Positions 24,873 to 32,929 of a stretch of DNA of 60,300 nucleotides are shown in pieces. Position 1 is the first letter of the stretch, and every line of letters begins with the position of its first letter. The notes beneath the pieces are model-generated. The model was not told where the DNA came from. It made no database searches and was given only the letters and a program-made list of their open reading frames with translations. This DNA is from an uncultured Oscillospiraceae bacterium (lineage in GTDB: Bacteria; Bacillota; Clostridia; Oscillospirales; Oscillospiraceae), in assembly GCA_947624895.1 (NCBI GenBank), contig CANQMK010000002.1, forward strand, positions 1 to 60,300, written 5' to 3'. The translations under genes were made by a program, and so were the position numbers.

Positions 24873-27493
24873 GAAAGTTTTTGGTCTTTCTGTTGATCCT
24901 TCTGCTGGTGGGCTCCGGGACGGGCCTGGCGGCCTGGGACCTGGTCACCCACTGCGTCTCCACCCTGCGCAGCGGCGTGGGGAACCAGGTGTACGACCTG
25001 GTGGCCGCGGGAGAGGACGGCGCCGTCTACGCCCTGGGGCGGGACGACAAGGGCTACTTCCTGTCCCGGGGCGACCAGACCGGCCATCAGAGCGGATTCC
25101 GGCGGCTGGATATGTCCGCCCTGGCGGAGGACAGCCGCCCCGCCGGGCTGTACGTTTACAGCAAGGACCTGTGCTTCTTCTCCCTGTTCGACCTCTCCAA
25201 GTCCCCGGCGGAGCTGGTGCTCTACCGGATCCACGGGGGGGCGACAGACCAGCTCCTCTCCTTCCCCACCACCGGCGGCGACCTCCAGACCCAGATGTCC
25301 GGGGCCCACGTCACCGACTTCTGGGTGGGGAACGACCACAGCTTCTTCTTCGGCGTCCTCCAGGGGAACACCATCCACTTCTATCAGACCAGCAGCACCG
25401 GCGGGGTGGAGCAGCTGGAGAGCGTGACCCGCCCCGACCTCCGGGACGGCCTGGTCCGGGGGCAGGACAACTGGGTCATCGCCACCGGGGACGAGGTGAT
25501 CCGGGAGGGGCTGGAGCCGGGCGACGCCTCGGGCCAGAACATCTCCCATCTCACCTGGACCAATATGGGGACCTACTACCTGAACGAAAAGGACCTGCTG
25601 CTCTACTGCGCCGACTTCTTCTTCTGGCAGCCCTACTCCTACATGACCCTGGAGCGGGACGGGGCGGAGTATGACATAGACCACTGCACCTCCCTGGCCA
25701 TCGACCGCAACGGTCTCCCCCTCATCCTGCTGGACGGCCAGCGCCTGGTCCTGGACAACGGCACCTCCGTGACCGACCTGACCGGGATGCTCCACCGCCC
25801 CGCCTGGGAGTGCGTGCTGATCCTGGTCGGGCTGGCCCTGGGGGTGGCGCTGGTCTCCCTGATCCTCTGGTACGTGGTGTGTGAGGCCCGGCGTCTGCGC
25901 CTGCCCCTTCTGTTTCGCTGGGGGGTGGTGATGGTGGCGGCGGCGGCCCTGGCCGTGACCGGTCTGGCCCGGCTGGCCGCCCCCCGGTCCATCCGATTGG
26001 CGGCGGAGCGGGAGGCCCAGGAGATGCTGGAGACCACCGCCCGCCTGGCCCTGAAGGAGGGCGCGGCGGACCGGGACCTGCCCCAGCTCGTCACCGCGGG
26101 ACTGGCCCCCACCCAGAGCGGGACCTACCGGGACATCCGCGCCGCCCTCTTTGAGCGGGACGGCGCCGGCCGCTGGTACGCGACCTCCGTCAGCACCGGC
26201 GTCCCCACCGGCTCCCGGGGGGAGCTGTCCGCGGGCTTTGACCGAACTCTGGTCCAGCGGGCCCTGCGGGAGGGGTCCTCCTTTGGCTACCTGGGGGCGA
26301 CGGAGCACCCCCGGTTCGTGTACTGCCTCGCCCGGAACGGGCGGGTGCTGGTGACGGACGTGGACGGGGACGCCCTTCTGACCCACAGCCGGACCCACGT
26401 CCTCTGGACCGTCCGGGAACTGGCCATCCTGGCCGCCTTCCTCACCGTCCTGGCCCTGGCGGTGCTGTTCCGGGTCACCCTGGGCCTGCGGAAGATCATG
26501 GGCGGCGTGGACGCCCTGATCGCCGGGGAGCGGGACATCTCCATCCGGCAGGGGGGCGGGGACGAGTTGACCAGCCTGGCCGAGGACCTGAACGCCCTGT
26601 CCCGGACCATCGGCACCCTGGAGGACCGGCACCGGCAGATGGAGCGGGCCTATCGCCGCTTCGTGCCGGAGCAGGTGCTGTCCCTGCTGGGCAAGCAGTC
26701 CATCGCCCAGGTGGACAAGCGGGCCTTCGCCAGCCGCCACCTGGCGGCCATGACCTTCTCCTTCCGCTTCCCGGAGCAGGTCTACGCCGACAGCGGCGAG
26801 GTGCTCTTTGAGAACATCAACGAGATTTTGGAGCGCACCGCCTCCATCGTCACGGGGAAGGGCGGCGCGGTATTCAACTTCGCCTACAACGGCTACGACG
26901 CCGTGTTTGAGGAGGGCAGCGCCGTGGCGGTGAGCGCCGCCGTGGCCATTCAGCAGGAGATTTTGGAGATCAACGGCCAGCGGGAGGCGGAGGACCGCCC
27001 CCTGGTGTCCGCCCGCATCGCCCTGGACGAGGGGAACGTCATCCTGGGCGTGGTGGGGGACGAGACTCAAATCGAGCCCACCTCCATCTCCGCCAGCTTC
27101 TCCGCCACCCAGCACCTCCTGGAGCTGTGCGACCGGCTGGAGGCCAACATCCTGTGCACCGAGGCGGTGGCCGCCCAGGTGTCTGGCTACGCCTGCCGCT
27201 ACATCGGCAAGTGCGCCGTGGGGGACGCTCTTCTGCGGACCTACGAGATCTTTGACGGCGACCCCTACGAGAGCCGCAAGCTGAAGGGACAGACCAAGGA
27301 CCGCTTCGCCGAGGGGATCTACGCCCTCTACGCCGGGGACTTCTCCCAGGCCAAGCGGGTCTTCCTCAGCCTGGTCCGCCAGGGCGTGGGGGACGGCGGA
27401 GCCCGGTACTACCTCTATCTGGCCAACCAGATGGAGAAGAACCCCCAGGAGACTCCCAGTCTGGACGCCGGGGCCTCCGACTTTCGCGCCTAG
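24860..27493 (+). CDS. Membrane-bound class III cyclase-like pseudoenzyme
   Basis: The 877-residue protein has a membrane segment at 4-27, an extracytoplasmic beta-rich (propeller-like) domain at about 40-315, membrane segments near 318-340, 353-372 and 520-540, a HAMP-like region at 540-592, a cyclase homology domain at 600-790 (YRRFVPEQVLSLLGK opening) and a TPR-like tail near 817-855. The cyclase domain lacks both metal-binding aspartates: the first motif reads AAMTFSFRF instead of FaDivGF, and the second reads NFAYNGYDAVF instead of KfiGDaimavF. It is unlikely to make cyclic nucleotides and may act as a conformational relay from an outside signal to the CIS (inference). GGAAGGGGG precedes the chosen ATG. 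Confidence 0.7.
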   Translation: MEKLRKFLVFLLILLLVGSGTGLAAWDLVTHCVSTLRSGVGNQVYDLVAAGEDGAVYALGRDDKGYFLSRGDQTGHQSGFRRLDMSALAEDSRPAGLYVYSKDLCFFSLFDLSKSPAELVLYRIHGGATDQLLSFPTTGGDLQTQMSGAHVTDFWVGNDHSFFFGVLQGNTIHFYQTSSTGGVEQLESVTRPDLRDGLVRGQDNWVIATGDEVIREGLEPGDASGQNISHLTWTNMGTYYLNEKDLLLYCADFFFWQPYSYMTLERDGAEYDIDHCTSLAIDRNGLPLILLDGQRLVLDNGTSVTDLTGMLHRPAWECVLILVGLALGVALVSLILWYVVCEARRLRLPLLFRWGVVMVAAAALAVTGLARLAAPRSIRLAAEREAQEMLETTARLALKEGAADRDLPQLVTAGLAPTQSGTYRDIRAALFERDGAGRWYATSVSTGVPTGSRGELSAGFDRTLVQRALREGSSFGYLGATEHPRFVYCLARNGRVLVTDVDGDALLTHSRTHVLWTVRELAILAAFLTVLALAVLFRVTLGLRKIMGGVDALIAGERDISIRQGGGDELTSLAEDLNALSRTIGTLEDRHRQMERAYRRFVPEQVLSLLGKQSIAQVDKRAFASRHLAAMTFSFRFPEQVYADSGEVLFENINEILERTASIVTGKGGAVFNFAYNGYDAVFEEGSAVAVSAAVAIQQEILEINGQREAEDRPLVSARIALDEGNVILGVVGDETQIEPTSISASFSATQHLLELCDRLEANILCTEAVAAQVSGYACRYIGKCAVGDALLRTYEIFDGDPYESRKLKGQTKDRFAEGIYALYAGDFSQAKRVFLSLVRQGVGDGGARYYLYLANQMEKNPQETPSLDAGASDFRA

Positions 27494-27508
27494 CGGGGAG
27501 GGATGGGT

Positions 27509-27799
27509 ATGGCCAATGTGACAACGCGAAGCGGCCTGGTGGAGCAGGCCCGGCAGTTGGCCGGACGGAGCGTCCCGGTGGAGGATCGGCCCCGGACGCT
27601 GTCCGGGCCGGAGGGACCGCTGGTCCCCCTGGCCCCGCCTCCGACCCGGCCCGGCCCGGACGGCTATCTCCGCCAGAGCCCCGTCCAGCCGCTGTACGCC
27701 CGGGCGGATCGGACCCGGCGGCTGGTCCGGCGGGTGATCGTGGCGGTCCTGGTGGTCCTGGCCGCCGTCTGCGTGGGGGCGATCCTGCTCACCCGCTAA
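27509..27799 (+). CDS. Small C-terminally membrane-anchored protein
   Basis: The 96-residue protein is soluble, Pro/Arg-rich for 65 residues and then has one membrane segment (RVIVAVLVVLAAVCVGAIL) at its end, followed by only a few residues. This tail-anchor layout puts the N-terminus in the cytoplasm. The second ATG is chosen because GGAGG is seven bases away. Family unknown. It lies between two other membrane proteins of the CIS operon, so a role in anchoring or gating is plausible but unproven. Confidence 0.6.
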   Translation: MANVTTRSGLVEQARQLAGRSVPVEDRPRTLSGPEGPLVPLAPPPTRPGPDGYLRQSPVQPLYARADRTRRLVRRVIVAVLVVLAAVCVGAILLTR

Positions 27800-27841
27800 C
27801 GCTGTTCCGCCTGTACGGGCGGGAAGGAGGAACCTTCGCCT

Positions 27842-30800
27842 ATGAGCTTTTTCCTGCGACAACTGATGAACTCCCTGGGCACCTTCTTTCGGACGATCCG
27901 GGCGTTTTTTGTCCGCCGGTTCACCGGCGTGACCGCCAAATTCCGGCAGTTCACCAACTTCTCCCGGAACGCCACCAAGGCGGCCACCGCCTCCGTCCAG
28001 GGGGCCGCCGCCGCCATGAAAAAGCCCTCCGCCCGGGAGGACTACATAGAGACCCAGCGGCTGTTCATCTCCAAATCCTTCCTGGTCCTGCTGGCTGTGG
28101 GACTGGTGGCGGTGGTCCTGCTGGCCATCTTCGTGGTGTGGCCCTTCCTGCTCAGCCACTTCTTCACCGCCCGCTTCTGGCAGGAGGACAAGCGCGTCCC
28201 CGACTGGACGGGCCGGGTGATCGTCTACGCCGACAAGGCCAAGCGCGTGCCCCTTTACAGCGGCCGCCTGGAGAAGGGAGTTCTCCAGGGGGACGGCAAG
28301 GAGTACGACCAGGACGGCCTTCTGGCTTACGAGGGCCCCTTTGTGGACGGCCTGCGGAGCGGCAAGGGCGCCTGCTACCAGGGGGGCGTCCTGGTCTATG
28401 AGGGCCAGCTCCTGGCCGGGGTGTACGAGGGCTCCGGCCGCCTCTTCCAGGAGGGGGAGCTGGTCTACGAGGGCGCCTTCTCCGGCGGCGAGGCCAACGG
28501 CGCCGGGGCGGCCTACGCCGACGGGGCGCTGATCTACCAGGGCAACTTCCAGGACGGCCTCTACCAGGGCGCTGGCGAGGCGTTCTACCCCAGCGGCGCG
28601 GTGGCCTACCGGGGCAGCTTCTCCCAGGGAGCCTACGAGGGGGAGGGCACCAGCTACCGGGAGGACGGCTCCACGCTCTACAAGGGCGGCTTTACCGCCG
28701 GCCTCTACGAGGGGGAGGGCACCCTTTACCTGGACGGGAACCAGCGGATCCAGGCGGAGTTCTCCGGCGGGACCCCGGCGGGGACCATCCAGTGGTATCG
28801 GAGTGGACGGCTGTGGTACGACGGGGAGAGCGACGACCTGACCCCCGACGGCTTCGGCACCATCTACGCCAAAAGCGGCAAGGCGGTGTACGCCGGAGAG
28901 ATGGACGGCGGGACGCTGGACGGGGCGTGGCTGCTCACCCTGGCCGCCGAGGATCTGCGCGCCGCCTTTGGCGAGGCCGCCGTCACCGAGACAGACGGCG
29001 TGGACGGCTTCTACATCGTCAACGAGGACCTGGGCCTCACCGCCCTGTGCAGCTATCAGCAGGGGGAGGAGACTCCCCAGGTGTATCAGCTCTGGCTCGA
29101 CCCCCAGGCGGGGACGGCGGGGGAGGGCCTTCTCCCCTGGAAGAACATGGCCGAGGCCGAGCTCTGGGCCCTGGAGGGCCGGGAGGAGACCCCCGAAGCC
29201 TCGGTGGAGCGGGGCGCGATCCTCCAGCCGGACGGCGTGGTGTCCGGGGACTGGCTCCAGAACTGGTACGGCTACGGGACCTACACCTGCACCCTTTTGC
29301 GCGGGGACGGGGCTGAGGCCCCCGCCCGCCTGATCTGGCGCCGGGGCGGTGAGATGCCGGCGGGGAGCGAAGCGCCGGTGGACGAGTCCCTGGCCCAGGC
29401 CCAGGAGAAGCTGGACGCCCTTCTGGACGTTCTGGACGCCCTGGGGACGCAGACCATCCCCGCCGCCCCCTCCTCCGGCGGCTTTGGCTCCAGCGGGAGC
29501 GCCGGGAGCGGGAGCGGCGGAGCGGGCTCCGGCGGCTCCGACGCCCAGCCCGGGGGTTCCAGCGGGGGTCCCGACGACAGCTCCAGCGGCGGCGCCGGAG
29601 GCGACGGGGCAGGCTCCGGTGGCTCCGACGCCCAGCCTGGGGGATCGGACAGCGGCTCCAGCTCCGGCGATGGCCCCGATGATGGCTCTGCCTCCGGCGA
29701 CAGCGCCGGGGACGACGGGACAGGCTCCGCCTCCGGCGACAGCGCCGGGGACGGCGGGACAGGTTCCGGCGACAGCGCCGGAGGCGATGGGGCAGGCTCC
29801 GGCGGCTCTGACGCCCAGTCTGGGGGCTCCGGCAGTGGCTCCGACGCTGACGACAGTGCCAGCGGCGGCAGCGCTGGGGGCGGCGGAACAGGCTCCGGCT
29901 CCGGTGGCTCCGACGCCCAGCCCGGCGGCTCCGGCGGCGGCTCCGATAGTGGTTCCGGCAGTGGTTCCGGATCCGGCGGCAGCGCCGGGGACGGCGGAAC
30001 GGGCTCTGGCTCTGATAGCTCCGACACCCAACCTGGCGGCTCCGGCTCCGGCGGCGGTTCCAGTTCCGGCTCCAGCGGGGGCACAGGGGGCGGCGGAACC
30101 GGCTCCGGCGGCTCCGACACCCAGTCCGGCGGCTCGGGCAGCGGCTCCGCCTCCGGCGGAAGCGGCGGGACGGGGAGCTCCGGCGGCCAGACCGGCTCCG
30201 GCGGCGGCTCCGCCGCCGGGACTTCCGGGGCCCCGGTGGACGTGCCCTCCCTCCTCCGGGCGGTGGACACCCCCAAGGACGCCCATGACCTGATGAACGC
30301 GCTCATCGACCACTACGTCTACGACCAGGCCCTTGTCGCCCTGGAGGCGGCCCGGCCCTTGGACGAGGAAACGCTGGAGGAGCAGACGGCCCTGCTGGAG
30401 CGGGGCCAGACCACCCAGGAGGCCATCGACGCCCTCCAGGACAAGGTGGATGCCCGGGACCGGCAGATCTACCAGTACCAGGTGCTCCGCAAGGAGGCCG
30501 AGTACACCGCCCAAACGCTCACCGGCCAGAGCATCGCCGATCTGGACCTCTCCGCCGTTTTGTGGCTGATGGACGCCCGGGAGATCGACGCCGCCGCCCT
30601 CTATACCGACGCGGAGGCGTACACCCTGGCCGTGGCGGAGGACCCGTCCACCGTGGACACCGACCAGCTGGCCCTGGACATCAAGCGCCAGGTGCTGGAC
30701 CTGACGGTGGCCTATGACAACGTGGAGGCGGCCCGGCACACCCTGGAGCGGACCCGCTCCGCCCTGGAGCAGTCCACTCAGCTCTACGCCAAGGGCTCCC

Positions 30801-31168
30801 TGGAGCGCTCCGCCCTCTACGACGCCCAGGGCGCGGTGAGTGACGCCGCCGCCGCCATGATCCAGACGGCGGGGGCCTTCACCAGTCAGTTCAACCGCCT
30901 CAACTACCTCTCTGGCGGCTGGGTGGGCCAGCGCTACGGCTGGTTTGCCGACCCCTTCCAGGAGCTGCGGGACAAGGCCATCCAGTCCGCCCAGGAATCC
31001 GCCGCCGCCAAGCGGCAGGAGGACGAGGCCACCCAGGCGGCGGCCCAGAGGCAGGAGGAGCGCGTCCAGGGCCTGGAGGACGCGGTGGCGGAGCTGAAGG
31101 ACGCCGCCAAACAGGCGGAGAGCGCCGCCGAACAGCCACAGCCGGAGGGCGTCGTCGAGGCGGCCTGA
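27842..31168 (+). CDS. Membrane-anchored MORN-repeat protein with TolC-like helical domain
   Basis: The 1108-residue protein has a basic cytoplasmic N-terminus, a membrane segment at 79-105, then an outside region. At about 137-340 there are roughly eight MORN repeats (YEGPFVDGLRSGKGACYQGG type). A Gly/Ser-rich linker fills 543-798. The C-terminal 300 residues are long helices; the part with LDLTVAYDNVEAARHTLERT, LYAKGSLERSALYDAQGAV and FNRLNYLSGGWVG has the rhythm of TolC/outer-membrane efflux repeats. MORN modules bind lipid or mediate assembly. Its size, anchor and location suggest a structure linking the CIS to the envelope, an inference. The TolC resemblance is by eye and would be odd for a Firmicute. 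Confidence 0.65.
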   Translation: MSFFLRQLMNSLGTFFRTIRAFFVRRFTGVTAKFRQFTNFSRNATKAATASVQGAAAAMKKPSAREDYIETQRLFISKSFLVLLAVGLVAVVLLAIFVVWPFLLSHFFTARFWQEDKRVPDWTGRVIVYADKAKRVPLYSGRLEKGVLQGDGKEYDQDGLLAYEGPFVDGLRSGKGACYQGGVLVYEGQLLAGVYEGSGRLFQEGELVYEGAFSGGEANGAGAAYADGALIYQGNFQDGLYQGAGEAFYPSGAVAYRGSFSQGAYEGEGTSYREDGSTLYKGGFTAGLYEGEGTLYLDGNQRIQAEFSGGTPAGTIQWYRSGRLWYDGESDDLTPDGFGTIYAKSGKAVYAGEMDGGTLDGAWLLTLAAEDLRAAFGEAAVTETDGVDGFYIVNEDLGLTALCSYQQGEETPQVYQLWLDPQAGTAGEGLLPWKNMAEAELWALEGREETPEASVERGAILQPDGVVSGDWLQNWYGYGTYTCTLLRGDGAEAPARLIWRRGGEMPAGSEAPVDESLAQAQEKLDALLDVLDALGTQTIPAAPSSGGFGSSGSAGSGSGGAGSGGSDAQPGGSSGGPDDSSSGGAGGDGAGSGGSDAQPGGSDSGSSSGDGPDDGSASGDSAGDDGTGSASGDSAGDGGTGSGDSAGGDGAGSGGSDAQSGGSGSGSDADDSASGGSAGGGGTGSGSGGSDAQPGGSGGGSDSGSGSGSGSGGSAGDGGTGSGSDSSDTQPGGSGSGGGSSSGSSGGTGGGGTGSGGSDTQSGGSGSGSASGGSGGTGSSGGQTGSGGGSAAGTSGAPVDVPSLLRAVDTPKDAHDLMNALIDHYVYDQALVALEAARPLDEETLEEQTALLERGQTTQEAIDALQDKVDARDRQIYQYQVLRKEAEYTAQTLTGQSIADLDLSAVLWLMDAREIDAAALYTDAEAYTLAVAEDPSTVDTDQLALDIKRQVLDLTVAYDNVEAARHTLERTRSALEQSTQLYAKGSLERSALYDAQGAVSDAAAAMIQTAGAFTSQFNRLNYLSGGWVGQRYGWFADPFQELRDKAIQSAQESAAAKRQEDEATQAAAQRQEERVQGLEDAVAELKDAAKQAESAAEQPQPEGVVEAA
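29470..30235 (+). repeat. Gly/Ser-rich repetitive coding segment
   Basis: Short degenerate repeats encode GSGGSDAQPGG, GSGGSDAQSGG and GSGGSDTQSGG-type units in the linker of the MORN protein. The DNA is correspondingly repetitive (TCCGGCGG and GGCTCC words), prone to slippage and mis-assembly. Confidence 0.85.
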
Positions 31169-31195
31169 ACGATACGAGGAAAGGAGGGCGAGATC

Positions 31196-31798
31196 ATGGC
31201 GGACTACACGGCCCTGGTGGAGGCGGGCACGGCTCTGGTGGAGCTCCTTCGGGACAACCTGACGCCGGAGCCCATCGGGAACCGGGAGACGATCGCCCTG
31301 TGCTCCCCCCATGAAAACGAGAACAACCAGCTCACCGTCTGGCTCTACCAGGTGGAGGAGGACACCCAGGGGGTGGAGGTGGGCTACTACCAGGTGAGCC
31401 GGGATATCCAGCGGATCCGGCCCGCCCGTTACAACCTCCGCTTTCTGGTCACCGCCCACTCCAAGGCCCCCACCCAGCTGCGGGAGGCGGACCTCTACCG
31501 CATGGTGGGCGCGGCGCTCCAGACGCTGAAGGACCACCCCACCATCGACCAGAAGTACCTCTCCGGCTCCCTCCGGGAGCAGGGGGCCACCATCACCCTG
31601 GCCCTGGAGAAGACCTCCATGGACCAGCTTTTGAAGATCTGGAACAACAACGCCAAGAGCTACAAGCTCTCCTTCGTGGTGCTGTTGGGCAACGTGGAGA
31701 TCGACTCCCAGCGGGAGCGCCGGATCAGCCGGGTCACCGACATCACCATCGAGACCGCCCAGACCGCGCCCCGGCCGAGAGAGGAGGGGGGCATATGA
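31196..31798 (+). CDS. DUF4255 tail-terminator-like protein (Afp16/Pvc16-like)
   Basis: The 200-residue protein carries the DUF4255 features: an N-terminal helix (ALVEAGTALVELLRDNL), NENNQLTVWLYQVEED, PARYNLRFLVTAHSKAP, and YRMVGAALQTLKDHPTI. In Afp/PVC loci this family caps the tail end opposite the baseplate and fixes tube/sheath length. AAGGAGGG precedes the ATG. It overlaps the next gene by ATGA. Confidence 0.93.
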   Translation: MADYTALVEAGTALVELLRDNLTPEPIGNRETIALCSPHENENNQLTVWLYQVEEDTQGVEVGYYQVSRDIQRIRPARYNLRFLVTAHSKAPTQLREADLYRMVGAALQTLKDHPTIDQKYLSGSLREQGATITLALEKTSMDQLLKIWNNNAKSYKLSFVVLLGNVEIDSQRERRISRVTDITIETAQTAPRPREEGGI

Positions 31799-32526
31799 TC
31801 TCCCTCCGCGTCGGCGCCGTCTTCCGGGTGCGGGACGCCTTCACCGGCCTCCCCCTGGCTCCGTCCAATGTGCTCTGCGCCCTGGATGGGCGGCCCTGTC
31901 GGCCCGTGGGCAAGCAGGAGGGGTATCTGGTCCTCCTGGACCTCCCCGCCGGGCCCCACCGGCTGACCCTGCGCTGCCGGGGCTATCAGGAGGAGACGGT
32001 GGACTTCACCGCCGGGGAGCGCGCCCCGGAGTTGGACGTGACGCTGAAGCCGGGGGTGGGCTACCCCTTCCGCCAGCCGCCGGTGCGTCTGACCGTCCGC
32101 CTGACCCGGGACGGCGCTCCGGCGGCGGGGGCCGTCTTCTGGCTGGCCGTGGCCGGCGGGCCGGAGATCAAGCTGGCCCAGGGCGACGCGGAGGCCGGGA
32201 CAGAGTCCCTGCGGCTCTACTGCAAGTACCCTGACGCCATCTCCACCCCCGCCCCCCTGCTCCTGGAGGACGGGGCGGACAGCGAGCTGGTCACCCTCCG
32301 GGCCCTCCAGGGAGAGACGGGGCTTCTGGACGCCCCCCTGGAGCGTCCCCACGGGCGGGGGCGGCTGCTGCTGCCCGCCCAGCGATACCGGGCCGACGGC
32401 GGCGGCGCCGTGGCCGCCCTGCTCCGGGATCCCCGCGAGGTGCTGGCCTTTCAGGAGGGCCAGGGCCTGCTGGGCCGGACGGAGCTGACCCAGGGGGAGA
32501 ACACCCTGGACCTGACCTTGAACTAG
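31795..32526 (+). CDS. Carboxypeptidase-regulatory-like beta-sandwich protein
   Basis: The 243-residue protein starts in the stop of the DUF4255 gene. Residues 8-85 look like a carboxypeptidase-regulatory/PEGA-type beta domain (FRVRDAFTGLPLAPSNV, LLDLPAGPHRLTLRCRGYQE). A second strand-rich domain follows, ending with LTQGENTLDLTLN. It has no signal peptide, so it probably acts as a cytoplasmic assembly or structural part of the particle. The coupling to DUF4255 suggests it works at the distal end or as decoration. Confidence 0.55.
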   Translation: MISLRVGAVFRVRDAFTGLPLAPSNVLCALDGRPCRPVGKQEGYLVLLDLPAGPHRLTLRCRGYQEETVDFTAGERAPELDVTLKPGVGYPFRQPPVRLTVRLTRDGAPAAGAVFWLAVAGGPEIKLAQGDAEAGTESLRLYCKYPDAISTPAPLLLEDGADSELVTLRALQGETGLLDAPLERPHGRGRLLLPAQRYRADGGGAVAALLRDPREVLAFQEGQGLLGRTELTQGENTLDLTLN

Positions 32527-32538
32527 GAGGCGAGCGAT

Positions 32539-32916
32539 ATGGGCAATCCGCTGGTGATGACCACCATGTGCACCTGCACCTTTGGGATGATCCCGTCCCC
32601 CCTGATGGTCTCCAGCAACCAGACGGTGACCATGTGCAAGATGATGGCGGCCACCATCATGGACAACAAGTTCCCCACCTTTGGGATGTGTACCAGCCTG
32701 GCCAACCCCACCGTGGCGGCGGCGACGGCGGCGGCCCTGGGGGTGCTCACCCCCATGCCCTGCGTCCCGCTGACGGTGGCCCCCTGGGCCCCCGGCTGTC
32801 CCACGGTGATGGTGAACAAAAAGCCCCTGCTGAACAACACCAGCAAGCTCATCTGCGGCTACGGCGGTGTCATCCAGCCGCTGGCCACGCCGGCGATGAT
32901 GGTCAAGACCCCCTGA
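32539..32916 (+). CDS. PAAR-like spike tip protein (DUF4280)
   Basis: The 125-residue Cys/Met-rich protein is of the DUF4280/PAAR-like type: MTTMCTCTFGMIPSPLMV, NKFPTFGMCTSLANPTV, TPMPCVPLTVAPWAPGCPTV, and NTSKLICGYGGVIQP. PAAR-like proteins sharpen the spike and can carry or bind cargo. The four to five conserved Cys suit metal binding or disulfide bonding. The ribosome site GGAGGCGAG is close to the ATG. It lies immediately ahead of the AAA+ ATPase, as in other CIS clusters. Confidence 0.9.
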   Translation: MGNPLVMTTMCTCTFGMIPSPLMVSSNQTVTMCKMMAATIMDNKFPTFGMCTSLANPTVAAATAAALGVLTPMPCVPLTVAPWAPGCPTVMVNKKPLLNNTSKLICGYGGVIQPLATPAMMVKTP

Positions 32917-32929
32917 GGAGGTGAGCGGG

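Noticed and set aside
29470..30235. Gly/Ser-coding repeats as a CRISPR array or tandem regulatory repeat
   Set aside because: Repeats are short, degenerate and in frame within an intact gene; there are no constant repeats with unique spacers.
24818..31537. A 2239-codon open frame on the minus strand across the MORN, cyclase-like and DUF4255 genes
   Set aside because: It is the shadow of GC-rich plus-strand genes: low-complexity Gly/Leu/Val/His composition, no family match, and clear conserved domains on the other strand.
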